Assembly: GCA_948567375.1 (NCBI GenBank)
Contig: OX419755.1
Location: 70,932,944-70,996,943 of the forward strand
Direction of reading: 5' to 3'
Length of the DNA stretch: 64,000 nt
From: Lunularia cruciata
Taxonomy: Eukaryota > Streptophyta > Marchantiopsida > Lunulariales > Lunulariaceae
Shown here: in pieces, positions 37,166-47,804 of the stretch
Layout: the number at the start of each line of letters is the position of its first letter
How positions within the stretch are numbered: the stretch's first letter is position 1
The notes under the pieces: generated by a model
Seen by the model: the letters and a program-made list of their open reading frames with translations, nothing else
Databases searched by the model: none
What the model was told of the DNA's origin: nothing
Position numbers and translations under genes: made by a program

Positions 37166-37377
37166 CTTCAAGTGTGTAAAATGTACAAGGTCCTTTGGAA
37201 AGGGTATCCCCTTCATGATGTCACATGGGAACCTCTTTCTCACATCTAGAATGCATAGACGGCCATCCTGGAATTCAAAGCTTCATTGGCGATGAGGACG
37301 TCACCAACTAGCGGCAGGGGGATATGTAACAATATGGAGTTTAGTGACAAAGTTAGTCGGGCTTGCGTTTGGAATTG
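37166..37377 (+). mobile_element. Inverted 3'-end fragment of chromodomain gypsy family (chromodomain, PPT, LTR start)
   Basis: On the plus strand this reads KVLWKGYPLHDVTWEPLSH, the core of a chromodomain, then a tail with MRTSPTS. A purine tract GCGGCAGGGGGATA follows, and then TGTAACAATATGGAGTTTAG, the first 42 bases of the family LTR (37336-37377). At 37377 the sequence switches without spacer to minus-strand integrase of element A. The fragment is therefore inverted with respect to its neighbour. The chromodomain is decayed (in-frame stops). Confidence 0.85.
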
Positions 37378-38010
37378 TTTTAGGCAAATTTTGCAACTGC
37401 AAGACATTCATCCCAATTGGTATGGTGGACATTGACAAAGGCACACAACATATCTTCCAACAATTTGCACGTTTGGTTTGGCCATCAATTTGAGGATGAT
37501 AGGCCGTGGATAAAGCAAGCTTGGTGCCCAGTATCTAGAGGAGTGCTTGCCAAAACTTCTCGGTAAATAGAGGATCACGGTTGGAGATGAATACACAAGG
37601 CATCCTATGATGCTCGAAGACATTGTTGAAGTAGATTTGCGCTAAGGTTGGAGCATCCACGGTATCACAGGTTGGTGCCAAGTGGATTTGCTTACTAAGC
37701 TTATCCACAAACACCACAATTACGGTGTGTCCTTGTTTTGTCTTTATCAAGGATGTGACGAGATCCAAGCTCACATGCTCCCACCAAGCAGATGGAATGG
37801 TGAGTGGTTGAAGGAGTCCACTCGGCTTCTAGTTGTTGGCCTTATTACGTTGGGAGCTCTCACACGATTGGATAAATTATCAAACATCTTGTGTCATGTT
37901 GGGCCACCACCATTGATGTTGGAAGGTACCCAAGGTCTTGTCCACACCCATGTGACCCATGATGGGTAAATCATGGGCTTCTTGAAGGCGCACAAGTCAA
38001 AGATCACCTT
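37378..38010 (-). pseudogene. Integrase of element A (partial)
   Basis: The piece 37774-37535 is open and reads SLDLVTSLIKTKQGH, VVFVDKLSKQIHLAP and FISNRDPLFTEKFW, the gypsy integrase core with its first two acidic positions. Downstream sequence to 37408 contains decayed AYHPQTDGQ-region remnants, and the frame ends at the inversion breakpoint. Upstream to about 38010 lies the remnant of the zinc-binding N-terminus. The second catalytic Asp lies in SNRDP. Confidence 0.82.
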
Positions 38011-38667
38011 TAGCTAGAACATAGATCCGGTCTTCATGGAATAAAAGGCACTCCTTGATGGAGAAGGTGTTGTACTCCTTATTGCATGCCATAAGGCAAC
38101 CATGTACCATTTGGAAGAAGGGATCTTGATATAGAGCTGACTAAAACTTGTTTTGGACCTTGGAGTCAACTAACACTATTGAAATTGCAGCTGTGATGAG
38201 AGGAAGAGACTTCAAATCAGGTTGTTGTGATAAAGCATCAGGGGTGACATGGAACCAACCTAGTTTGTACTCAAGTTGATGTCATATAGTTGGAGTTGTT
38301 CCTCCCATCAATGATGTCGACTCTTCATGTGTTCCAAGTGTAAGGTATGCAACAATGGTTTGTGATCAGTTTGCATGATCACTTGTTTCCCCAAGAGGTA
38401 ATGCCTCCATACCTTGGTGGCGCATACCATTGCAAGTTGTTCTCAATCTCAAGCAAAGTAGTTTTGTTCAGCCGTATTGAGTTAGTGAGACATAAAGGAA
38501 ATGGGATGGAGTCCATTTGGGAATTCTTGTTGCAGCACGGCTCCAATTGCAAAGTTAGAAGCATCAAAATCAACCACACAAGGTAGTTGAGGATCATATG
38601 GTTGAAGAATGGGTCTTGAAGACACCATATGCTTTAACTTCTGGAATGCTTCTTCATGCTTGGTGGT
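38011..38667 (-). pseudogene. RNase H and linker of element A
   Basis: This part aligns with 46140-46800 of element B and 61920-62600 of element C on the same strand and contains decayed RNase H sequence between the RT thumb and integrase. No uninterrupted frame remains. Domain limits are approximate and rest on position and alignment. Confidence 0.65.
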
Positions 38668-39470
38668 CTACTTGAAGCTTGAGTTCTTTCCCAAGAGGTC
38701 AGTCAATGGTGCAGCCACATGAGTATAATAATGGATGAACCGTCGGTAAAAGCTGGCCAATCCATTGAATGCTTGTACTTCTGTAGCATCCTTTGGGGTA
38801 TGCCAATCAATAATGGCCTTGATTTTCTCTTCTTCCATCTTGATCCCCTCTGATGAGATCTTATGACCCAAGAAGGTAACCTCCTTTTGCCAAAAGGCAC
38901 ACTTTGACTTCTTGTTGTAAAATTTCCATTGTCATAGTCGTCTTAGGACTTCTTGCACATGATTCATGTGTTCTGCCTCTCTCTTACTATAAATTAAGAT
39001 ATCATCCAAGAACACCACCACGGACAGATCCAATAGTCCATCTAACACCTGATGCATCTGTTCCATGAAGATTGCTAGAGCATTAGTGAGTCCAAAAGGT
39101 AGAACTCTCCACTCAAAATGCCCATACCTTGTATGAAAGGCAGTCTTTTGCACATCCTCTCTATCAATAGGAATTTGCCAATAGCCGCTGCAAAGATCCA
39201 ACTTGGAAAAGTAGTGTGCTCCACTTAGTTGATCAAGCAAGTCATTGATCCGGGGCAAGGGATATGCATTCTTCATGGTTTTATTATTGAGACCATGGTA
39301 ATCAATTAATGAAGTCCTCTATCCTTCTTTGGAACAAATAGTACCGGTGCTCCCCAAGGAGAGGTACTATGTCGTATGAAGTCCTTCTCCAACAACTTAA
39401 ACAATGTTTTTCACAACTCCTCCAACTCCTTTGGTGAGAGCCAATAGATTAGTATACTCACAGGAGTACT
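38668..39470 (-). pseudogene. Reverse transcriptase of element A
   Basis: The open piece 39276-38932 reads [40 protein letters not shown] and [11 protein letters not shown], so the catalytic FLDD site is intact. After a stop the thumb continues at 38900-38668 with MGHKISSEGIKMEEEKIKAI, then FNGLASFYRRFI and APLTDLLGK. This is the best-preserved reverse transcriptase in the window. Confidence 0.9.
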
Positions 39471-39503
39471 CCTTGGCAATAACTCGATCTTGAAGGGCAT
39501 ACC

Positions 39504-39785
39504 TCAATCGGAGGGAAATTTCTTTGGCAAATCATCCGGAAACATGTCTACAAACTCCTGAACTATCTGATCAACCATTGCTTGATGAGGCTCTTGGTCC
39601 TCCTCCAATTGTTCTTGTGCAATCGGCTTGATCCACACCGTGAATACATACTTATCTTCCTCCAAAGCTTGCTCTATGGCTGCTTTACTAACAAAATTCC
39701 CTTCTAGGGACTCATCTCTCTTCCAAGCTTGCTCCATGGTTGCCTTCTTGGCAAACTTCCCATCTTGGGACTCCACTCGTTTCAA
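39504..39785 (-). pseudogene. Protease-RT linker of element A
   Basis: This open piece of 93 codons reads an acidic, repetitive linker with three diverged copies of a unit containing an AxxEQAxxxDE-type core. It ends VDMFPDDLPKKFPSD, the usual entry to gypsy reverse transcriptase. The matching stretch in element C (about 63415-63780) shows the same repetition. Confidence 0.7.
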
Positions 39786-39950
39786 GGTTTGCTCTATGAC
39801 TAACTTCTCGACAAATGTCCCATCTTGGGACTGGCTTTTCTTAGGTGTCTTACTCAGAGGTGCCAGACAACATAATTGGAAATTTGTACCTTGGTTTTGT
39901 ACTTGAATTTGGCATTGGATCCAATCAAATTGAACCTTATGATGTTCAAG

Positions 39951-40268
39951 TTAAGGTAGACCCAAAATGATATCATAGTGTCGAGATGCCACTACAAACC
40001 TCATACACTCCAAATACTCCTTCCCAATCTTAAAGGTAACAAGATGGGATGTGCGGAATGCAAAACCCTTTCTACCATCCGCCATCATCAAACTACTTCC
40101 AATCATTGGCTTTATAGGAATACCCAATTCCTTTGCTACTTGCATAGACATGCAATTCTTTGAACTTCCCGAATCAACCAAAATCCTACAACCCCAATTA
40201 AATATCATACCTTGCAAGTGAAGCAAACTTGCATAGGTCGAGCCCTCAATCCCATTGGAACTAATCAA
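39951..40268 (-). pseudogene. Aspartic protease of element A
   Basis: The piece reads RILVDSGSSKNCMS with the catalytic DSG triad, then AKELGI, and ends with FVVASRHYDIILGLP, which contains the second conserved hydrophobic-Gly block. It stays open over 105 codons. In the family the protease cuts the Gag-Pol polyprotein. Element C carries the corresponding sequence at the right edge of the window. Confidence 0.88.
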
Positions 40269-41197
40269 GCTCCGAGTAGGTGGCTCAAAATCTCCAATTG
40301 GGATTCTTTGTTTCCCTGATCATTTGGTTCCACAAACTCCATCTAAGCAGCTTGTTGAGGTCACCCATTCCTAAGTAGACATTCAACAATGCAATGTCCA
40401 ACTTGACGACAATAGAAACAACATCCATTTTATTGCAATCTTTCTCTATTTGCTGCACCAAGTGGCCTCCGTTGGATAACATCAATCTCCATTGGTGCTA
40501 GTTCTTCCACCCGTGTGTATTGTACTGGTAAGCTTGGTGTAAGTTGAGGTTGAGACCAAGTTGTCATAACCAAGGAATCAAAGTGCTCAACCAATTGCAT
40601 GGCTTCTTCTACATTTTATGGTTCTTGCATGGTCACCTCCAATTTGGTTCATGACTTTAATCCCCGCACAAATTGGTCTAGAACTTCTCCTTCTTGTATA
40701 TCTGGAATTTGCATGATGATGTTTTGAAATTGTGTGATGTAGCCTCTTTCGGAGCCAATCTGCTTCAACTCCACCAATTTATCTTGTGTGGCTTGAGTGA
40801 CATTTATAGTTTGAAATCAACCAAGTATTGCATCCTTGAATTTTGTCCATGTCAAGATTGGTGTAACAATCTGTCGTTTAGCTTGCTCCACTCGGAATTG
40901 CCACCAAAGTTTTGCCACACCATCCAATTGGCTTGAAGCCAAGAGAATCTGGTTCTATTCATCTTGAAGAACGGTGGCTTCGAAGTAACATTTGCAATCA
41001 AACAAAAAATTCTCCACTGTGCTTGGAAGATTCTTGCCTTCAAACATCTTGGGTTTTGAAAATCAAATACAATCTTCTCCATCTTGGACTGGCGCTCTCT
41101 CTATATGTTCTTGTTGTTGTTGGCTTTGTTCATCCAACAATTGAGTAAGGTGCTTGATTTGTTGTTGCATCGCAGGGATAACGTCCAATATTTCCAT
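40269..41197 (-). pseudogene. Gag of element A, with CCHC knuckle
   Basis: The likely start is the ATG at 41197 (MEILDVIPAMQQQIKHLTQL). Capsid-like text follows: FLFDCKCYFEATVL, LWWQFRVEQ and MQIPDIQEGEVLDQFVRGL. A zinc knuckle CFYCRQVGHCIVEC (C-x2-C-x4-H-x4-C) lies at about 40420-40378 in a shifted frame. In-frame stops, for example TGA near 41066, break it. Gag packages element RNA in the family; this copy is inactive. Confidence 0.82.
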
Positions 41198-41426
41198 GTA
41201 TCTAATTGATTAACACATATATACAACACGTCCACCTTTCTCCATAAGTGACAACCGGAAGTATCAAGGGTTCCTCAAACACGGTGATCATCTGTAGAAA
41301 ATCCTACCCAAAGCGTGAAGTGATGAATTGTGTGAAGCGGTGCTTGGGTAATATCCGGATATGAAAATCCCAACGGTTTGGCAAAAGTGGATTTGGTGGT
41401 CCATAAATTCCATCCATCCCATTCCT

Positions 41427-41438
41427 GCTCTGATACCA
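41427..41438 (-). promoter_or_regulatory. Primer binding site, initiator-Met tRNA type
   Basis: TGGTATCAGAGC on the minus strand starts one base after the LTR end at 41440. It is the standard plant tRNA-iMet primer-binding sequence for LTR retrotransposons and fixes element orientation and LTR boundary. Confidence 0.92.
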
Positions 41439-41439
41439 A

Positions 41440-41813
41440 TGTAAAATGTAAAAGACCAAGACCAAGGAGAGAAATATGAGAATGGAAACTCACGTTGGGA
41501 CATTTGAATGAGGGAAAACTCCAAATGCCTAGCATGAGCTTTGGCTTTGGTATTTATAGGTAGCATACAAGGCCCTTGAGAAGCTTCTCAAGAAGCTTCC
41601 TTCTAGAAGCTGCCTGCTTGGCGTACAAGCTAAGCTAGTTAGAAGCTTCTAAAAGCTTCCTTCTAGAAGCTACTTACTTGAGGTGCAAGCTATGTTAGTC
41701 GGGAAGCTTCCCAAGAAGCTTCCTAGATACTTCTAGAATATTCTAGGCTAATTTGTCTTATGTGCTACTTTGTAAGCCCGACTTACTTTGTCGCTAAACT
41801 CCATATTGTTACA
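41440..41813 (-). mobile_element. 5' LTR of element A, with heat-shock-element-like cluster
   Basis: The LTR runs TGTAACAATATGG (41813) to TTTTACA (41440), 374 bp. It contains CTATAAATACC at 41559-41549 as a likely TATA box, and upstream of it many GAAGCTTC units. A perfect three-unit pattern TTCTAGAATATTC lies at 41731-41743, fitting alternating GAA/TTC with two-base spacing. Transcription in this family would start downstream of the TATA box towards lower coordinates. Heat responsiveness is inference from the motif. Confidence 0.88.
41731..41743. promoter_or_regulatory. Three-unit heat-shock-element-like site, LTR of element A
   Basis: TTC-TA-GAA-TA-TTC fits the heat-shock factor consensus of alternating GAA and TTC at two-base spacing. 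It lies about 170 bp upstream of the TATA box in the direction of transcription. Confidence 0.65.
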
Positions 41814-42590
41814 TCTATAGCCTAACTTAATACTTGATACCAAGATGCCTTTAATATTACTAAAATGGTAGTAGTACCGATAAAGAAACCCATCATTTGA
41901 TCTCACTTATTAGGATTAGGCTCCACCAATTACTTTAATTATGAGTCTCAAACAAATCCAAAACCTCATTCTCAAAGAGCATGTGAGCTTGGGAGACTTG
42001 TGAGTGTAGGTAAAGCAACTTTAGGCTACCCAACAAGGTTCAACACTACCATAAGTGACCTATTAGCCACTACCACTATTTGAGATTACACCCAACATCC
42101 ATAATATCATCAACAATATGGTGGGCTAGCCATTGAATCCCATCATAGGCACACTATAAAACCTCTCTAGGTAAGAGGTTTTTCCACCAAAGATAAAGAC
42201 AATAGGCCCATGATCCAACTCTAGCCACATCCAATAACATGGCAGGTCCCATCCAAGAATGGATGATGTGTACTCACCACTACTTGTGTGCAAGAATCAT
42301 CCATCAAAGAGACATTCTCCAAAATGTAGGTTGGAGAAACAAATTGATGAACCTAAAGATGTCATCATATACATAAAATCTCCCAAAACACACCAAAATA
42401 AGGATCTTATAGACCTTGATCTTGGTCAACATATGTATGTCCTTGACATGACTATTTAGAAATCACCAAACGAATGGGACTTTATCTCTCCATATCCTAT
42501 GCTCCTAATAAGGAAATGTTACTAGTAGGCAATCCTTGATTGTTGACATCAATAATAACTCAAGGTACCGATAGGCCAAGTGTGCCACAT
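41814..42590. other. Unassigned stretch between element A and the deletion derivative
   Basis: No gene or named element is supported. It is probably the target DNA into which element A and the 42591-43216 element inserted. Confidence 0.45.
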
Positions 42591-43216
42591 TGTAACAATA
42601 TGGAGTTTAGCAACAAAGTTAGTTAGGGCTAACAAAGTAACAAACAAGTCAAACTAGTCTAGGACATACTTGAAGTATCTAGAAAGCTTCCCGGCTAGCT
42701 TAGCTTGCACCCCAAGCAAGTAGCTTCTAGAAGCTTCCAACTAGTTTAGCTTGCAAGCCAAGTAGGTGGCTTCTAGAAGGAAGCTTCTTGAGAAGCTTCT
42801 CAAGAGCCTTGTATGCTCCCTATAAATACCAGAGCTGAAGCTCATGCTAGGCATTTGGATTTTCACACACTCAAGTGTCCCAATGTGATCTTCCATTCTC
42901 CTATTTTTCTCCTTAGTCTTGGTCTTTTACATTGATATGAGAGCAGGAATGAGATGGATGGAATTTATGGACCACCAATCTATTTTTTCCAAATCATTGG
43001 GATTTTTGTGTCCAAGTACTACCCAAGCATCATTTCACACAATTCATCACGTCATATTTTGGGCAGGATATTTTGCATGTGATCACCTTGCTGAGGAACC
43101 CTTGATACTTCTAGTTGTAACTTATGGAGAATGGTGGATGTGCTACATCTATTACTCAAGTGTCCCAATGTGATCTTCCATTCTCCTACTTCTCTCCTTG
43201 GTCTCAATCTTTTACA
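42591..43216 (+). mobile_element. Deletion-derivative LTR element of the chromodomain family, with 5-bp target duplication
   Basis: A 5' LTR (42591-42931, TGTAACAATATGG to TTTTACA) is followed by a mutated primer site TGATATGAGAGC and about 220 bp of leader that matches the start of element A. It then joins directly to the last 62 bp or so of an LTR ending TTTTACA at 43216. The flanks are CACAT at 42586-42590 and CACAT at 43217-43221. It thus has both outer ends and a target duplication but lacks all coding DNA and most of the 3' LTR. The LTR keeps a perfect TTCTAGAAGCTTC site at 42725-42737 and a TATA-like CTATAAATACC near 42830. Confidence 0.88.
42725..42737. promoter_or_regulatory. Three-unit heat-shock-element-like site, deletion derivative
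   Basis: TTC-TA-GAA-GC-TTC at two-base spacing, about 95 bp upstream of the TATA-like box in this plus-strand LTR. Confidence 0.6.
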
Positions 43217-44396
43217 CACATGATGTAGAGAGACTCACTTAGCAATCTCATGTCTCACATATAAGTATCTCTTAACTTGTATACCTACCTATAGTACTAC
43301 AACTAGTCTAGTGCTAATCCCACCAAACAACTCCAATAGGCATACTTCCTTTGTTGGATATTTCTAAACAATAAATGTGATATTCAAAGGTGATAAAACA
43401 ATATATTCCAAAAGCTCATCCTTACACTAATTTCTTGGTACAAAGGCTCCACTCCAAGCATGTTGCACCAAGAGATCCACATGCTACTACATTGCTTCCT
43501 CAAAACTCCATAATGGAACATCCAAGGTGGATGAAACAATCTCACTTGTACTCCAAATTTGAGTGATCTTCTCTAGTACTAGGATGTCCTTTGTATGGGC
43601 ATTCCTCTCCAATAAGCCACCAAGCCAAGTAATAAAACCACTAAAAGTTGAATTTGATTCCATGGTCCTTGACTATAATGAGCCAAGTTTGCCACTACTA
43701 AAGTGAACTCATAAGCAACATACCCATCCTTCACCTGATTGCTAAATTGGCCTATAGGAAGTTGTATCCTCCAAATAGTCAATACTAAAACCCATGAAGT
43801 ATGATATTGCTCAACCAACTAGCATATCATATGACTCAACTATTGTTGCCATGGCTTGAGCTCTCATTATAGAGTTATCAATCAAATGACCAGGTTGAAT
43901 TTGAGCAGTGAGCTCTCCACATATGATATACTATGTAGAACCATCTCCTAACGATGTCTAGATTTGAAATGGACATCTTTCCACATTGATCTTTTGTAGC
44001 CCAAGACCAACAATTGCAAGCTTTCCCAACATAAGAAGTTGCACATGAAAGTCCAACAAGACCCTCTATGGTGTATAGACCTTCCTTGAAGGTCAAACCA
44101 AATGAAAAATCATAGTCTAATTATCCATTAGGAAACTCCAAGTGTGAGCCTAACTCACTCAAAGGTAGGTCTAGTTGGTAACTATTCCAACCTAGTTATT
44201 ATTGCCTACCATAAACCATTGGTAGTTGAATGGATCACATGCTCCTCAACCAAGTCAGCTCCATTGTCAACCACCTCTACTCTAGAAGGATTAACCAAAT
44301 CATCTCTACTCTCAAAAAGTGAGGCAGCCAACTAGAACACTCGAGCTAGGTCAACTCCTAATGTAAACATATCATTGGTTGAGAACAAAGAGGAAT
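43217..44396. other. Unassigned decayed sequence
   Basis: Short open pieces on the minus strand (for example 43818-43579 and 44096-43878) look protein-like but match nothing I recognise. It may be old element sequence; no motif allows a call. Confidence 0.35.
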
Positions 44397-44802
44397 TGTA
44401 AAAGACCAAATCCAAGGAGAGAAATAGGAAAATGGAAACTCACATTGGTACACTTGAATGAGGGAAAACTCCAAATGCCTAGCATGAGTTTTGGCTTTGG
44501 TATTTATAGGTAGCATACAAGGCCCTTGAGAAGCTTCTCAAGAAGCTTCCTCAAGCCACTTTCTTAGAGTGCAAGCCAAGTTTCTTAGAGTGCAAGTCAA
44601 GCTTTCTAGAAGCCGTCTACTTGGCGTGCAAGCTAAACTAGTTGGAAGCTTCTAGAAGCTACTTACTTGAGGTGCAAGCTAAGCTAGCCAGTAAGCTTCC
44701 CAAGAAGTTTCCTAGATACTTTTGGAATATTTTAGGCTACTTTGTCTTATATGCTACTTCGTGAGCCCGACGAACTTTGTCGCTAAACTCCATATTGTAA
44801 CA
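44397..44802 (-). mobile_element. 3' LTR of element B
   Basis: It runs TGTTACAATATGG (44802) to TTTTACA (44397), 406 bp. It is preceded by the polypurine tract AGCGGCGGGGGAATA (44817-44803), which confirms that it is the 3' LTR. It has the CTATAAATACC box near 44510-44500 and a perfect GAAGCTTCTAGAA site at 44645-44657; the AATATTC-containing site seen in A and C is mutated here. Confidence 0.9.
44645..44657. promoter_or_regulatory. Three-unit heat-shock-element-like site, LTR of element B
   Basis: GAA-GC-TTC-TA-GAA at two-base spacing, upstream of the TATA-like box in the LTR's direction of transcription. Confidence 0.62.
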
Positions 44803-45051
44803 TATTCCCCCGCCGCTAGTTGGTGACGTCCTTGTCGCCAATGAAGCTTCAAATTCCTAGATGGCCATTTGTGCATTCTGGAGGTGAGAAAGAGGTTCCC
44901 ATGTGGCATCATGAAGGGGATACCCTTTCCAAAGGACCTTGTACTCTGTATGATGGTGACGGCCTTGTTGAATATGGCGACATGCAAGGATACGATCAAC
45001 TTTGTAATCCTCATGATCATTGATAGGGACATGAAGATGGGGAGGTTGGAC
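44803..45051 (-). pseudogene. Chromodomain and C-terminus of element B
   Basis: Read across a shifted frame, the stretch shows YKVLWKGYPLHDATWEPLSH and then a tail with ATRTSPTSGGG just before the polypurine tract. The WKGYP...TWEP core is diagnostic of the gypsy chromodomain, which in chromoviruses steers integration to modified chromatin. The end of the frame overlaps the purine-rich tract. Confidence 0.85.
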
Positions 45052-45903
45052 TCAAGAGGAAAAGGAAGAGGGGTTAGGAATACAGATTTTCAACTTGGAA
45101 ACATGAAAGACAGGATAGATACGCATGTGACAAAGCAAGGCAAGTTGATAAGCAACAAGAGAGACAATTTGGGTGATATCAAAGGGTCCTATCCAATTAG
45201 GGGTAAGTTTACAAACTTGGGTATCAATTGGGAGAAGGAGGTTACTAGAGGATAACATGCCTTTATCATCAATTTCAAAGGTAAGATCACAACGATGGTG
45301 GTCCGCATATTGTTTTTGGTGGTTTTGAGCAACAAGGAGGTGAGACTTGGATTGTTGGAGAGATTGGGGTATAGTGGTCAAGAATGTGGAAGTATGAGGA
45401 ACTTGAGATGGAGAGAGAGCAAGAAGAGAATCTAGAACAAGCAAATCTTGGCCAAAATTGAGAAAGAAAGGACAAAATCCAATGCTTGCCTGTTTAGAGT
45501 TGTTGTAGGTAAATTCTGTAGCTACAAGACATTCATCCCAATTGGTATGGTAGACATTGGCAAAAGCACGCAACATATCCTCCAATGTATGATTTGCACA
45601 TTCAATTTGTCCATCAGTTTGAGGATGATAGGCCGTGGACAAAGCAAGCTTAGTGCCAAGTATCTAGAAGAGTGCTTGCCAAAACTTTCTGGTAAATGGA
45701 GGATCACGGTCAAAGATGAGTACACGTGGCATCCCATGATGCTTGAAGACATTGTTGAAGTAGATTTGCGCTAAGGTTGGAGCATCCACGGTATCACAAG
45801 TTGGTGCTAAGTGGATTTTCTTACTAAGCTTATCCACAAACACCACGATTGCGGTGTGTCCTTGTTTTGTCTTTGGCAAGGATGTGATGAGATCCAAGCT
45901 CAC
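45052..45903 (-). pseudogene. Integrase core and C-terminal region of element B
   Basis: Two open pieces abut: 45903-45664 (DLITSLPKTKQGH, VVFVDKLSKKIHLAP, VLIFDRDPPFTRKFW) and 45642-45052 (STAYHPQTDGQIECANHTLEDMLR with the catalytic Glu region, later DLLVLDSLLAL, LTPNWIGPFDI and FHVSKLK). Only a short interruption separates them. This is nearly full-length gypsy integrase with its GPY/F-type end (NWIGPF). Confidence 0.9.
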
Positions 45904-46800
45904 ATGCTCCCAACGAGCGGATGGAATAGCGATTGGTTGCAGGAGTCCACTTGGCTTCTAGTTGCTGGCCTTGTTACGTTGGTAGCTCTCACACGATCGG
46001 ACAAATTCTTGAACATCTCGTGTCATGTTGGGAAACCACCATTGACATTGGAGGGTACTCAAGGTCTTGTGCACACCCATGTGACCCGTGATGGGTAAAT
46101 CATGGGTTTCTTGAAGGCGCACAAGTCAAAGATCACCTTTAACTAGAACATAGATCCGGTCCTCATGGAATAAAAGGCCCTCCTTGATGGAGAAGGTGTT
46201 GTACTCCTTATCGCATGCCATAAGACAACCATGTACCATTTGGAAGAAGGAATCTTGGTGTAGAGATGACTAAAACTCATTTTGGACCTTGGAGTCAACT
46301 GACACCGTTGAAATTGACATTATGATGAGAGGAAGAGACTTCAAATCAGGTTGTCATGATAAAGCATCAGGGATGACATGGAACTGACCTGGTTTGTACT
46401 CAATTTTGATGTCATATAGTTGGAGTTGTTCCTCCCGTCAATGATTTCAACTCTTCATGTGTTCTAAGTGGAAGGTCTGCAACAATGGTCTGTGATCAGT
46501 TTGCATGATCACTTGTTTCTCCAAGAGGTAATGCCTCCATACCTTGGTGGCGTATACCATTGCAAGTTGTTCTTGATCTCAAGCAAAGTAGTTTCATTCA
46601 ACCGTATTGAGTCGGCTAGACACAAAGGCAATGGGATGGAGTCCATCTAAGGATTCTTGTTGCAGCACGGCTCCAATTGCAAAGTTAGAAGCATCAAAAT
46701 CAACCACACAAGGTAGTGGAGGATCATATGGTTGAAGAATGGGTCTTGAAGACACCATATGCTTTAACTTCTGGAATGCTTCTTCATGCTCGGTGGTCCA
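45904..46800 (-). pseudogene. RNase H and integrase N-terminus of element B
   Basis: It aligns with 37775-38667 of element A, but no long frame is open. Position and similarity to A and C support the assignment. Confidence 0.65.
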
Positions 46801-47501
46801 CTAGAAGCTCAAGTTCTTTCCCAAGAGGTCAATCAATGGTGCAACCACATGATCATAATAATGGATGAACCACCGGTAAAAATTGGCCAATCCATTAAAT
46901 GATTGTACTTCTATAGCATCCTTTGGGGTAGGCCAATCAGTAATGGCCTTGATTTTCTCTTCTTCCATCTTGATCCCCTCTGATGAGATCTTATGACCCA
47001 AGAAGGTAACCTCCTTTTGCCAAAAGGCACACTTTGACTTCTTGTTGTAAAGTTTCCATTGTCATAGTTGTCTTAAGACTTCTCACACATGATTCATGTG
47101 TTCTGCCTCTCTCTTACTATAAATTAAGATATCATCCAAGAACACCACCACGGACCGATCCAATAGTCCATCCAACACCCGATGCATCTGATCCATGAAG
47201 ACTGCAGGAGCATTAGTGAGTCCAAAAGGTAGAACTCTCTACTCAAAATGCCCATACCTTGTACAAAAGGCAGTCTTTTGCACATCCTCTCTCTCAATGG
47301 GAATTTGCCAATAGCCGCTACAAAGATCCAACTTGGAAAAGTAGCATGCTCTACTTAGTTGATCAAGCAAGTCACTAATCTGAGGCAAAGGATATGCATT
47401 CTTCACGGTTTGCTTATTGAGCCCACAATAATCAATACAAAAATGAAGTCCTTTATCCTTCTTTGGAACAAATAGTACCGGTGCTCCCCAAGGAGAGGTA
47501 C
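46801..47501 (-). pseudogene. Reverse transcriptase (partial) of element B
   Basis: Fragments include MGHKISSEGIKMEEEKIKAI and FNGLANFYRWFI at 47001-46801 and, further up, sequence matching the element A palm with its FLDD site region near 47145. It stops at the junction at 47501. Confidence 0.85.
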
Positions 47502-47804
47502 TTCACCCATGTGATTTTGAGATTCCTACAAGAAGATTCCCTAAAAGATTCCCTCCAGTCAAAGCCTATTTGACCAACCAGGTAGGACCAGGACCGTCAT
47601 GTCACCCATCCAAGCAAGTAATATAAGGGTGGAGCTTTTTGACAGATCACCTATCCATGTACCTAATCCTATGGTGGAGCTTCCTTGGAAGAGATCTTAC
47701 TTGGCTATATAATAAAGAGAAGGTGCTCTTTTGGGGATCGAAGGATTGAGTGTAAAATTTGTGTTTTTTCTCTTGAAGAGTTCTCTTGTCCTTGGAGTAT
47801 TACA
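47502..47804 (-). mobile_element. Truncated LTR of the second LTR family
   Basis: On the minus strand it starts TGTAATACTCCAAGGACAAG (47804), matching the start of the solo LTR at 25643. It continues through the TTCTCTTTATTATATAG promoter-like region and breaks off after AATCTCAAAATCACATGGGTG. The last 430 bp or so of the LTR are missing, and element B reverse transcriptase begins at once. Confidence 0.85.

Larger units (their letters stand above)
37378..41813 (-). mobile_element. Chromodomain-type Ty3/gypsy element A, 3' end replaced by an inversion junction
   Basis: On the minus strand the order is 5' LTR (41813-41440), primer binding site (41438-41427), gag with CCHC knuckle, aspartic protease, reverse transcriptase, RNase H and integrase, ending at the breakpoint 37377/37378. 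Its own chromodomain and 3' LTR are missing in this orientation. Elements B and C share the integrase and chromodomain parts closely. Stops in gag and pol show it is not autonomous. Protease-RT-RNase H-integrase order plus a chromodomain in the family places it among plant chromoviruses. Confidence 0.9.
44397..47501 (-). mobile_element. Chromodomain-type Ty3/gypsy element B (5' part lost)
   Basis: On the minus strand it runs from reverse transcriptase (47501) through RNase H, integrase, chromodomain and polypurine tract to the 3' LTR (44802-44397). It is closely similar to element A over the shared part. At 47501/47502 it is cut within the reverse transcriptase and joined to an LTR fragment of another family. 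It keeps the longest open integrase in the window. Confidence 0.9.
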
